A stretch of DNA of 64,000 bases, taken from positions 44,322,402-44,386,401 of the forward strand of contig NC_079134.1 in NCBI RefSeq assembly GCF_945859705.1, given 5' to 3'. This stretch comes from Episyrphus balteatus. Taxonomy: Eukaryota > Arthropoda > Insecta > Diptera > Syrphidae. The notes below the pieces were generated by a model that was not told the DNA's origin, searched no databases, and saw only the letters and a program-made list of their open reading frames with translations. Positions within the stretch are counted from its first letter, which is position 1, and each line of letters opens with the position of its first letter. The position numbers and the translations under genes are program-made. Positions 48,145 through 59,604 of the stretch are shown in pieces.

Positions 48145-48646
48145 TTAACCCCTTGTAACCCAACATCGTAAATTTTAAAATTAATAATGTCAATCGAAAG
48201 GGCTTTAGCTATAATAAAACACTTATTTTTTAAAAATTCAACAAAGTTATTTCGAAATTTACGCAGTAAAAAAAAAAGTTTAAATAATTTATTTTTGTAT
48301 ATAAATGCAAAAATTCAAACAAAAAGCTATCTAATATTTATTTTTAGGCGCATTCTTAAAATCCAAAAATAAAACCCCGTTACTTTATGCACGAAAAATA
48401 TTTTTTCTGAATTTCGTAGTTTTTACATAAATTTGCTTGTTTTCCAAAAAAGCCAAACTTTCAACATTAACTGCCAATTTAAAACTATTGGTGCTATTTA
48501 TTAGAAATATGGCGCATTATTTCGATAAAGCAATTCTTAAAGATTATGTAAGAAGCTTTAAAAGAATAAAAATATGTTTTTCACAGCTTTTGGGATATCT
48601 TTTTCGGTTTGTTACAGAAATGTCACATGGGGCTACAAGGGGTTAA
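48145..48646. mobile_element. piggyBac-type MITE, 494 bp
   Basis: TTAA (48145-48148) precedes CCCCTTGTAACCC, and GGGGCTACAAGGGG precedes TTAA (48643-48646). A TTAA target site with ends starting CCC and a TIR of about 13 bp is the hallmark of piggyBac transposons. The interior 48149-48642 has two Lys/Phe-rich frames of 61 and 69 codons with no transposase motif, so it is non-autonomous. It lies between two copies of the TTACGTATACACC repeat. Confidence 0.8.
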
Positions 48647-48742
48647 AATATTTGTTTTTCTTCATACTGACTAACACAAAATGTTTTTCAAATTCTAAAT
48701 CCTTTAACAATATAAGCTTATTTTCATAAAAATACGAAAATA

Positions 48743-48884
48743 TTACGTATACGCCATGGTGACCGATGTGATAAGAGCACTCGCCTTCCCTAATGGAGTG
48801 CCATGGTATGAAAAAATATTGCCTAGTTAAACAAAATGTGATAGGGTTGCCGCATCATATCCTCGGAAGAGCCAGAGTTGCCAT
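48743..48884 (+). repeat. Direct repeat, copy 2
   Basis: TTACGTATACGCCATGGTG at 48743, then GAAGAGCCAGAGTTGCCAT at 48866-48884. In between, GTGATAAGAGCACTCGCC resembles a tRNA D-arm/anticodon-arm stretch, but there is no B box, so no tRNA is called. A bare third motif copy, TTACGTATACACCATAGTG, is at 49811. Confidence 0.6.
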
Positions 48885-50949
48885 AAAACACAAATGTTTT
48901 GTATAATTATAATTTTTGAAAGATTATTTTATCGTGAAATACATGCCCAAAGTTTATTATAGTAACACCCTTTTCAGTAAAAAAAAAAAAAATTAATAAT
49001 AATTATAAATAAGACTTATTTTTTCCGCATAATAATATGTGAGGTTTTTTACCTTTGTTTCCTCTTGTCATTTTACATACATTGTGTTAAGTTACATTTA
49101 TATTTAAGGCGTTTTTTTTTTTTGTATAAACATAAATGTGTAGATAGGTTAAATGTACATCATCAGCAGCACGAGTAAGGTATGCATACCTATCGATTTA
49201 TAAAACCAAACGCATTCTCAATTTCAGAAATAATTTCAATAATGAAATGTTATATTTTTTTTCTGGTTAATTTAATAATATAGATGTTTTTTTTTTAAAT
49301 TTTGTTATTGAATTCCTTAAGCTATATTGTTTTTTTTTTTATTTTTATATTACTTACTTTGTTATTATTGGTTTTATGCCAATCAATGGAATTTCGATTT
49401 ATTTTTTATTCATCGTTATAACTATTATTATTAAAGTATTTCGAGGATAATGGGTTGGTTATGTGGGTACTGAAAATAATAAAAAGTAGATACTTATTTT
49501 TTTTTTAAGTAGGGCAATTATCTCAATACCAAGCGGTTTTGTGTTGTGTATAATATTGCATAAGGTTTTTTGGGATTGATTGAGTATTTGTAATATTAAG
49601 AAATAAACCAATTATAATGTCAATTTAAATAAAATATGTAAAATACGTTAAAATTACATTGATTACATGTAAAAGTTTTTTTTGTTGTCATTGCAGATAA
49701 TTTTAGCTTTATTTTGAATTTTGTATCATTCATAATGTCATAATGACGTGCCGTATAGCGCTTTACAAACTTACAAAAAAAGAGCTTACTTAGTATTTAT
49801 GTTTAAAATGTTACGTATACACCATAGTGACCGTTTGACCTTAAAATCTAAAACTTAATAAAAACAAATTTCCACATTAAATTTGGAATAAAACAAATAC
49901 ATTTTATGAAATTATTAAAATAAATAATGGATTATGTATCTATTTATTAATAGTGTTCGAGTTCCATTGACAAAAAAAAAAAAAAAAAATACTTCAGAAT
50001 AATTCTAGATGCAAATGCAAATTAGTCTATTGAATATACCTACCTTTCCTCTTTCTATATTCTCATAACATTAAATTCAACACAGTTTCCCTATGCATTA
50101 CTGAAAAATTGGTCACATTGTTTACTTTTCCATATTTTTGATATTTTGATATAACTTCAAAATTAAGACGAAATTTAGAATTTAGATCAAAAACTTTTGT
50201 GTTGAAAATTACATTAAAATGAGTAGCCTACAAAATTTAAAAAAAAGATTAAAAATTAAAAAATATTAACAGAAATATAGCTAAAAAAAATTGGAAATTA
50301 TTTTTAAAATTTTTCAAGTTTAAACTTAAATAAAACACACGCCTGTTGTTTAAAATATCGAAGTTTTTCATATCAATGTTCATGAAAAAAAAAACTTGTA
50401 AGATACAAAAACACAAAATTTCTTGAAACAAAGAATTTTTAAAAACATAAAATTGTTAGATACGCTTTAAAAAAAAAAAATTCAAAAATTTTAAAATAAA
50501 ATTTGGTTAGGTACCTAATTTTAAAGAAAAAAAAAGCAAAGTTCAAAAGAATTCTTTGGTCTGTTTGCAAAAAATTGATTTTTCAAAAAAAAAACAAAAT
50601 GATTTTTAACCGAACAAAAAGGAGACTTATTAAAAGTGAACAATGAGAAGGGATACTCAAAATTAAAAAAGTTAATAGGGTAAATAGGGGTCAAACTAGA
50701 CGGCAAAAAAATGGCTATTTTCTAAACGCTTATTGTAAAGAGTGGATCTTTTGAAACAAAAGATAATTTTATTATAATTATTATAACAAGAATATTAAAA
50801 AAATTCTAAACAATTAAATGAAATTACGTGGTAAGCCTTTGACAAAGTGGTTATTATAGGTAGGCGAAATTTTTGTTTACAATTTTACAGATGCCATTGG
50901 AAAGCTAATAAGAAAAAAAATCATCTAATAAGTATTTTTACTTGTGATA
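48885..50949. other. Non-coding AT-rich block
   Basis: Contains the third TTACGTATACACC motif at 49811-49832. The rest is AT-rich with A-runs (49973-49989) and no recognisable gene or element. Confidence 0.55.
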
Positions 50950-51895
50950 TAGGTACCTACTATAGGGCAAGTTTAGGATTCGTAAAAAAAATCGAACTCG
51001 AGATAACAATTTTACATGACATTACGATGATAGAGAATGCCAAAAAAGTGGGTCCGGCAATTCTGTCTGTCTGTAAGAACCTCGAGCTACAGCCTAAACT
51101 ACTAAAGTGATTTTCTTCAAACTTGGTAGTTAACAGTTTTGGGTGATTCCCTAGAGGAAAAATTGAAGTTTTTTTTTAGGACCAAAACTAACGGTACCTG
51201 TCATATAACGGAAACAGAAAAGTTGATTTATTTCAAAAATGGCTCTAACGATTTTGATTAAAATTTGTCTGCTTACTTTTACAGATAAGAGCCTTCTTTG
51301 ATAATATAAAAAATATTTTTTGTACCGTTATTAACGGTACCTGCCATAGAACGGTTTTTTGGATTTATGAATTTCTCATAAACGACAAAACAGGTTTCGA
51401 CCAAATTTTTAATACAGAAACGTTTAAACAATCATTATTTAAAAAAAATTTAAATTTTTCAAAAAACACATTTTTGGATTTTTAAAAAATATTTCAAAAT
51501 TTTTTTTTTTTTGAAAAATCAATTTTTTGGATACGAGTTGGTGAAAAATTTTGAAATTTTGTTTTTATGTGTAAATTAATTATTTATTCAAAATTGCATA
51601 TCAACTTTTTTTTTGAAAATGTTAGAAAATTTTGATATAGGTATATAAATTTATTTTTTTAAAAAACTGCTCTAACGTTTTTAAAAATTTTCCAAAAATT
51701 CCTTTTTATACTAGAAATAAAATGGCGTACTTAGTTTTTTGTAAAAGATCATTTAAAACGGTATTTAATTATTTATAAAAGCAGATTTTATTTCTTTTTG
51801 CACCACTAACGAAATTCCGTGAAAATATCAAATTTTAAATTTTCCCTTATTTTGTGCAATGAAAAAAAAACCCCAGTCGTGCAATTTATTTTTAT
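50950..51895 (+). repeat. Dispersed repeat R1, reference copy
   Basis: The most continuous R1 copy. Order: CTATAGGGCAAG (50960), CATTACGATGATAGAGAATG (51019), GTGGGTCC and a short TCTGTCTGTCTG run, GAGCTACAGCCTAAAC (51085), AACGGTACCTGTCATATAACG (51191), GGCTCTAACGATTTTGAT (51240), ATTAACGGTACCTGCCATAG (51330), CACATTTTTGGATTTTTA (51466), GTGAAAAATTTTGAAATTTTG (51541) and CCCCAGTCGTGCA (51872). It has neither the Foldback-like insertion (10.96 kb copy) nor the palindrome (16.6 kb copy). No protein is encoded; the class is unknown. Confidence 0.78.
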
Positions 51896-52109
51896 GTGTT
51901 GCGTTTAGAAATATTTATTTTTAAAAAGCACCTAGCTTTTTTTTAGTTATCTTTTATTTTTATGGATTTTTTTTTTAAGTTTGGAAAATTTCAAGCTTAG
52001 GTATAGGACAAATAGATATTGGCTATGTGCAAAAAATTAAATGTCTAAAATGATTTTTCATCAAATAACGATGAAAAAAATTGTTTTTGCCTCAAATTTT
52101 TTAACCGTT

Positions 52110-52350
52110 TTTAATTTATATCTTTTTTATTTTAATAGCTAGATAAATAAGATTTAAACTGTAGATAGATAATAAGTAGGAATATATTTGTACAATTAAT
52201 TTCATATTCACAATTTTGAGATAATGATGTAAAAAGATGTTTTTGTTTTTTAACGCGTTATATCTTTTGATCCAGAGCACATACAAATTAAATTCAACTT
52301 TATTTCGCACGTTGAAAATATAATCATTCATTTAATATATCAAAGTTTTT
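52110..52350 (-). repeat. Dispersed repeat R2, reversed fragment
   Basis: The reverse complement matches the R2 tail: ATATCAAATGAA-like start, CAAAAGATATAACG, AACATCTTTTTAC..., ATGAAATTAATTG, then the ATCTAGCTATTAAAATAAAA stretch. The tandem units and head are absent. Confidence 0.65.
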
Positions 52351-55165
52351 TTGGCACTTGCTTGATTTTAACGTATTTAATGTAACAATCAAAATTTTTG
52401 AAGGTTTCAGTTCTAAAACGTATGAATTGCACAAACATGCTTAATTAAAGACGGAAGTCATCTTGGCAAAAAACCATGCAGGAATCCACTTAATTAAATG
52501 TGGAATCCGCTTGTTTTTAGGTTGTCTTTTTTCTCCGTTTATAGACAACAAAACTTGTCTATTTTTTAGTGAAGTTTATGGCATTACATTAAAAAAAAAA
52601 ATACTGCATTTCCAAAGAAATTTTAAATTTCACCTCCAGTAACGCAAGTTAAAAAAAAAAAACTCATAAAGTATTCTCTCAAGACCCGTAAATAAATACA
52701 CATAAATTAAGGTACCTACCAGACCACTTTGTGGTTTTAATTATTTACAAAATAAAAAAAAAAAAAAAAGAAAACACCCTCAAAACACAAAATGCAAGTA
52801 ACCAATTTCATATATGAAAACCATCATCACTTCAAAAACACACTCTACCTAACCACTCTTAATTATAAATTCAAAAACAATTAAGGCACGATCCAATTAT
52901 AATATTTTCCACATATTATGTTGTGTAGTAAACTTTTTCTATGACTTTAAAATTAGTATAAGGTACCTATTTATAAAGTATATATGTGTGTTTATATTAT
53001 TTTGAATACATATGTTGTTCATTTCAATTCATTGTTTTACATATAGTAAAATAATAATCTCTCCTAAAATACCTCCAAAAATGGGATAAATTCCTTAATT
53101 AAATGCATATACGTTAACTATTTAACTGATTTAATTAGAATTTTAACAAAAGATCAATGCAGTCAAGCTAAGCGTTTTAGGCTTCTAATTTCAAAATATA
53201 GATATATACCAACAGACACTCATCTAATTGAATGTATTTAATTAAAATCTAACCACACATCTTGTTGCACACATGTACCATACCTTAACCCCATACCCAC
53301 ACACTGAGAGAGAGAGAGAGAGTGCACGTTATGTCAATCACCATAAGCAATTAAAACATATTAATTAATTGCTTGTGGTATTTTTCCGAAAACACCATAA
53401 GCTAAGGTGTTTTATTTTTTTGTAACAATTCTCAAGACAGATGTTATTTTATTTATTTAAGAAATAGGTACTTTAAGTGTATTAAATTCATAATTATTTG
53501 TATGTATGTGTGTGAATATCCTTAAAATTATGACAAAATATGATAAAAATGACTTCTTCTTCTTCTTCTTTTTGGAGGATGCCTGACGAAAATTAATGAA
53601 AGTGACAAGACTCATTAATTCCGTTATTTGCCATTAGACGTGACAAGAATTGTGCCAAAATTTTATCTGTCCCCCCTCCTTCCTTCTCATCAAGAAAAGA
53701 AAAATAAAAGAAAAAAAAAAAAAGAAATTCAATTTCTCAGAATTTAGGCATTTTTGTATATAAAGATACCTCGGGTATTCTCCAAAACCGTCTCCAATCT
53801 ATCTTTTATACAAAATTACACCTACACATCTTTTTTTTATATATATATATATCTCGTCCTTACCAACAACGACACGACAGCAACATTCAACGACACCAAC
53901 AGATGAAAAATCTTCACAACATTGATCAAAGTTAAATCAAATTTTCTGTCATTCATTACGCAAAGCAGCAAAATTCATACTAAGCAGGAAGTTTACTATA
54001 TAGGATGCGAATCGTGCTCCTCTTTTTTTTTTTTTTGGATCCCACCCCACTCCCATAGGGTGACTCTCCTGAGGGGTGGAGGATGGTGGTATTCAATGGG
54101 GACTATAAAATCATGTCGGTTGTATCTATCAATATAGACTTTTGCTGGTTGCTATAGGATTGAAAATGATAAAATGACAGAGATGTGAAAATCGTAATGA
54201 GGAACAGAGAGTAAAAACACAGACAACAACAAAAAAAAGTATACCAAACATAGTTGAATAAATCCTTGAATGAATGAAAAAAAAAAAAAATGAAGAAAAA
54301 AAAAATTAATTCACACAGAGTATTGCGAATTGGAGAACGGTAGAAGAAGAGACAAGCAGATGTCAGATTATGTACGCCGAATGCGCCAAATGAATCCCAT
54401 CAGAATGAGCACAGAATTGATTATCCTTTAATTCAGCGTAGGGATTCCGACATGGCGTAGTCCAATCAACGATCCACCATCATCATCATCATCATGATGT
54501 TGATGATGCACCGAAGAAGATTCATTGTCTCTCTTTCTCCTATCTCTTTTTCACAGAGGTATGAACTGTGAAGTAGGTACCTATGTGGGTAAGGTTATAC
54601 TTACGTGTATGTATAATCTAACCTTTCAAGCGTGTCTGTGTGTGTGCAACTGATTTTCTGATTGATTGATTTCCTTTCAATCACCATTAAAAAGCAGCAG
54701 GAGCACCCGTGAAACCACCCATCATCGCACACGCGAATAGGAGTAGGTTTGGTTTGCTCATCAACATGGAATGTGCAATCCAGGACTGGAGTGTAAATGT
54801 CATTGACACTGATTTGGGCGCGGTGATTAATTTATTACAGAATGCAAGATTTAAGGTTCCAAGTCAGTCGGGTGAATACAAATGTCATGCCAAAAATGTT
54901 CAAATTATTCGTCATTTGAAAGTTTCTGATCGTGCAGTCAAATGATGTTGCAGTCAATTGATAATTCGGGTCCTTCAATGGCTTTTAGTTTACTTGACTG
55001 TTTACAGCAGGTTATAACTGGTGGATAAGTATTTTAAAAGCAAATAATAGTCAGTAAATTTATCAACTCAATTGGAATGATGCCATAGCACTGTAAAAAA
55101 AAAAGCTGACTTAATTTTCATTAACTGGCTTCCAATTTAATGCTACTAAGCATATTATAGCACCT
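52351..55165. other. Non-coding block with microsatellites
   Basis: No gene. Contains (TTC)n near 53552-53570, (GA)n at 53306-53321, (TA)n at 53837-53852 and an (ATC)n run near 54476-54494. A short hairpin, ACCATAAGCAATTAA / TTAATTGCTTGTGGT, lies at 53341-53382. A strong pyrimidine tract ending TCTTTTTCACAG at 54545-54556 looks like a 3' splice site, but no coding exon follows. The 79-codon frame at 54709-54945 has no convincing homology. Confidence 0.5.
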
Positions 55166-55457
55166 TTGATCTCTTCACATCGTTGGAGATGGCGTTTTTC
55201 TTTGTTTCTTGCGGGAAAGATCAAGGTGCACGAAAGTGCCCAGTCAAGTTCCCTAGCAACTTTGGCACTACACCCTTATTTACAGGAAACAACTCAGGCC
55301 ATTTTCGACCATTCTCTAACTTCCACACCAAAGATGCTAGAAATTTCAAACTCGCTACATTTATTGAACTTGTCAAAACCAAACTCCTCACAAAATTTCA
55401 GCCTTTTACGATGAGTAGTTTCTGAGATATAGGGCTTCAAAAATCGCAAAAGCCGTA
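55166..55457 (+). repeat. Likely leader of a microsatellite-bearing repeat
   Basis: A less AT-rich stretch running without break into the tetranucleotide array. Phrases such as TTTCTGAGATATAGGGCTTC at 55420-55439 resemble the conserved leaders of dispersed elements that carry tetranucleotide arrays. Only one copy is seen in this window, so the call is tentative. The open frames over it overlap on both strands and lack domains. Confidence 0.4.
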
Positions 55458-55774
55458 ACTGACTGACTGACTGACTGACTGACTCACTCACTCACTCACT
55501 CACTCACTCACTCACTCACTCACTCACTCACTCACTCACTCACTCACTCACTCACTCACTCACTCACTCACTCACTCACTCACTCACTCACTCACTCACT
55601 CACTCACTCACTCACTCACTCACTCACTCACTCACTCACTCACTCACTCACTCACTCACTCACTCACTCACTCACTCACTCACTCACTCACTCACTCACT
55701 CACTCACTCACTCACTCACTCACTCACTCACTCACTCACTCACTCACTCACTCACTCACTCACTCACTCACTGA
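55458..55774 (+). repeat. (ACTG)n-(CACT)n microsatellite, about 315 bp
   Basis: About seven ACTG units pass into about 72 uninterrupted CACT units and end with CTGACAG. It is by far the longest simple repeat here and has virtually no internal variants, which points to recent expansion or to an assembly-collapsed or extended array. Confidence 0.97.
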
Positions 55775-55806
55775 CAGATCATCAAAATTATGGAGAACTT
55801 CCCGAT

Positions 55807-56086
55807 ATCGTAGAAACTTGAAATTTTACACGGTGATAGGACTTGTGGTGTATACAAAGGAAAAAATCGAAAATTTGAGATTTTCGATTCAGGGGGCGTG
55901 GCATCCGCCCATTTCCGCTGAATTTTTATCAAATATTATAGAGCACTTCTGATTATCGTAGAATCTTGAAATTTAGTAGAATGGTAGAGCTGAGAGTTTA
56001 TACAAAGAAAAAAATTTAAAATTTGAGAATTTTAGCCAGGGGGCGTGGCAACCGCCCATTTTCACTGAATTTTTATCAAATATAGA
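55807..56086 (+). repeat. 148-bp tandem dimer with GC hairpin
   Basis: ATCGTAGAAACTTGAAATTT at 55807 recurs as ATCGTAGAATCTTGAAATTT at 55955. Both units contain AGGGGGCGTGGCANCCGCCC, which forms a GGGCG/CGCCC stem, and both end in CTGAATTTTTATCAAATAT. Two complete units follow the microsatellite directly and probably belong to the same element. Confidence 0.85.
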
Positions 56087-59000
56087 GATTTTCAATTCTA
56101 CAGCCATACCTTGCAAAAAGTAGTGAAATCACAACAAAAACATTACTGTTAAAAAAGGAGCTAAGTTCTCCTATGTTGATATTATGCTGGCACAAAAAGT
56201 ACTGAGATGTTAAAGTGTACCAAGTTCTAAAATTTGGGTTCAAATTCGTATCAATAAAATTTTGTCTACTTGGCAATTTTTGAAATAACTTTAAAAATCA
56301 GTAATTAAAAGAAAAATTGTATAGCAGAGTTGTAGAGAATTTTTAGGCAAATAATCTTTTCTCGATAAATTTTTTCATAATTTTGATAAAAAGTGCTCAA
56401 ATCTTTAAAATTGTCATTTTTTCCGGTTTTTTTTTTACTTTTTTTGGCTTTTAACTTTTTTAATATTCAGAATATCAAAAAAGTGTTCTTAACATAAAAG
56501 ACGCGAAATTTAATTGCCTACGTTTGTTGTATACACAACTTTTATGTAGGTTAAATAGAAATCGAGATATTCAACAAAAACGAAAATCCAAGATGGTGGC
56601 CGAAAGGTGAATTTCGCAAGTGCAAAAAATCAGGGTAATGATATGATCTATCGAATGAGCAAAACAATTTGGGGGTGATACAAACTGCTGGGTCAAATTA
56701 TAAATGCACTGGACTATTTCCAAAATCTCTAAGGTACCAGGTCAACAAAATGTAATTTCGAGATAAGCTTCTTGTCGGAAAATGTCTTTAACAAGCCAAT
56801 TCTAAGTTTTATAATAGATCAGTGTTAATGAAAAAATAATCCAGGGTGGTCAGATCCTTCAAGTGATAGGTATTCAAAATTTAAGTCTCTTTGTTTGAAA
56901 TAAATAAGATTACACTTTTTTTGTTTCGAATAAAATATAATCTCTCATAGTCTATTTTCTTATGATCAATAAACATTTCTAGAAGTAAATTATCACCTAA
57001 AAAGTTTCAAAAATATTAAATTTTTGGAATAAAACAAAATATACAATTTTTAAAAAACGGTGATCCAAAAGCCTTGTATAAATAACTTAGCTGTGTTTTC
57101 AACTATATTTTTGAATATGTTCGATTTGTGAGTAACAAAAAGTTTTGACCTAAAAATTTTCTTTTTTAATTTAATAAAAATTCAAACAATTAAGAAACTT
57201 GAAAGCAAGACGAAAACAAAAATTTTATATAACTCAAGCTCAAGATCGTCACTGAAATTCAAATTATTTGTAGCATATTGTTTTTTAAAAACTGTCAGTT
57301 TTACAAATCAATAATAATTATACTTTGTAACATTTTTTCTAGTTTTTGGGAAGTTCGATTCTAGAGTATTATATGCTTAGAAAAATGTTCCTTATATGGC
57401 GACCATGGAAATGAAAATTTTTGAAAATCTTTTTATTTTAGAAAAAATTGGTAGACTTTACGGTTTTGGTCTAAAACTATAATGAGATATTGTATTGAAG
57501 TCCTTGATACTTATAGTTTTTCTTTTTTATAAAAAACTAGTCTTTTGACAATTTAACTTTTGAATCAGAAAAACGATAAAACTACAGAAAAAATCAACAT
57601 TATTTTAGTAACAAAATTTATGAACTTCACTAAAAGGCCCCCGATTAAATAAAATACGACCCTGATTCCACACAATGTAACCTCATTTTCGCATTTTGAT
57701 TGAGAATGAAGAAAAAAATCTAACAACACTCCGAATAACTTTATTATAAAAAATCCTCTCTACATTTTCAAACTAAAGGCATATCTATATACTAATTCAA
57801 AAGAGTGTATTTGTGAATGTATGAAAGGAAAATTACGATTTCGCGTGCCAAAAAGTAATCATCAGTCAAAAAGTACGGCAATGGTTTTGTGGCGTCAACA
57901 TTCTCACTTCAAATCTCGACTTCCTCCAACTCCTGCTCTTCATCTAACATCCATATCGGTATGATGCTTAAAGAAATACAACGACGAATGGTCCTTTTGT
58001 CAGATTGGGGTCTTTTATGGCAGCAAGCCCTCATTTTGACTAACCTGATGAAAACGTGGTAAGAATAATGGATGATCATCAGTGCGAATGCGGATGTTTT
58101 TTTTTCTTCTTCATCCTCTTTTTTTTTTGCATTTTTATTTTTGTATTCGTTCGTCATCGTTTTGCTCGCTGCTCTGCTATGTTAACCGAAGCGTAAATTT
58201 TTTGCAAATTCAATGACGTCCTATCTCTCTGGCTGATGTTCTATAGCACATAATTCTGATAATGTGATTTGGGGAATGGTGGGTGAAAAGGTGATTAAAG
58301 CTTTTATTATGTAGACACCTCTCGCTTCTCTTCTGGCTGGATGTTTTGTTGAATTTGACACAAATTCTCCTTAGTTTGGTCATTGATGTGGAAAAGTGTG
58401 AAGTGTGAACGTGAACCATAAATTTCATAATAATTCCATGAAATTATATCGTATATATGCAACAGTTCGGGGAAGCAGAGTTGTAATAAGTTAATGAGAG
58501 GTGAATTCTATTTAAAATTAATTATTTTGAATTTCCGATTTTCTATAAAGGTAAATGAGGTCGAATTTCAAAAAGAGTCAAAAGCCTTAATTTTTTTTAA
58601 TAATTCATAAAAGCAACCCTACCACCTGGACTATAAAAAAATACAATGTAGGAATTCGAGCCTTAAATTCATTTAATGTGCATGACTACGGGTTTTATTT
58701 ATGCGATGCGCGTGAAAATTAGCAATTAAATAAAATAAATGTACCTACAATTTATTTCATACAGTTCAGGTACGTAACGTAACGTAGGAAGGCATTATAG
58801 GTATAAACGAGTTTATGCTTAACGTTTAATTATACAAATGTGAAATAAATAAAGACAAATAAACATCAAATAATAGTAGGCACACAATACCAAAATACAT
58901 AAAATAGATGGACTGAAATTTTGAAATCATGTTTAACACACTGTTGAGGGTAATTATTGTGGGGGCAGTGGTTTTGTGGGGGTATACAAACAGAATGCAG

Positions 59001-59458
59001 ATACACCAGATGAATATGTTAGCAGCTTTTGTTTTGTATTTAAAAGGTTTTTTTTTTGTTGGGGGGAAATAATAGCGCATTTTGTGGATTTGTGGAGTGA
59101 TAATTATATTTTTGTGATGGTAAATTGGCAGGATCAGATGTGTATTAGCTAAAAAAGGCTCTTATTTCTGAATCAGATAGATAGAAAATCTGGGTATTAT
59201 AATTTTTTATTGACATAATATTATGTGAAGTTCGTGGCAATGTATATTGGATGTCCAGTGCAAAAAAAAGATAAATTATTTTCGAGTTTGTAAATCCCAG
59301 GTACTTATGTATTTTGACAGCCTGTGTAATTTGTTCCCCAAAAATGTACATAATTTTGCAAAAGATAGAAGCCCTATTTGAGTGAAACCCGTTTTAAGGA
59401 CTTGCGCTTTGAAGGCTTTTGAGAGGAACTGGCTGAAGTTTTCTGAAATACGATCATA
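56087..59458. other. Non-coding block
   Basis: The first kilobase reads like decayed dispersed repeat (AAATCCAAGATGGTGGCCG near 56584), without a partner in this window. From 57.8 to 58.5 kb it is less AT-rich but has no gene. A GTACGTAACGTAACGTAGG string near 58770 resembles the ACGT-rich minisatellite 700 bp further on. Confidence 0.5.
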
Positions 59459-59604
59459 ACACAACGTTACGTCACGTTACACAACGTTGCGTCGCGTTAC
59501 ACAACGTTACGTCACGTTACACAACGTTACGTCACGTCACACAACGTTACGTAGTGAAAAATAGCGTTACGACACGCAACACAACGTTACTTAATGCAAT
59601 GTAA
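59459..59604 (+). repeat. 20-bp ACGT-rich minisatellite
   Basis: Four consecutive units of ACACAACGTTACGTCACGTT (59459-59538, with G-for-A and C-for-T variants), a fifth partial unit to 59554, then degenerate units to 59604. It stands out for its CpG content in an AT-rich setting. Each unit contains AACGTT and TTACGTCA; the latter is one base from the CRE palindrome TGACGTCA. A regulatory role is speculation. Confidence 0.9.

Noticed and set aside
48755..48800. tRNA-like stretch GTGATAAGAGCACTCGCC
   Set aside because: It has no B box or T arm, and the other two copies of the surrounding repeat do not keep it.
53341..53382. Short hairpin considered as a microRNA precursor
   Set aside because: The stem is only about 15 bp, too short for a typical precursor.
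54709..54945. 78-codon frame containing SGEYKCHAKN, reminiscent of an immunoglobulin F strand
   Set aside because: Only this short pattern fits; the rest of an Ig domain (first Cys, Trp) is not placed correctly and no splice sites frame it. Probably chance.
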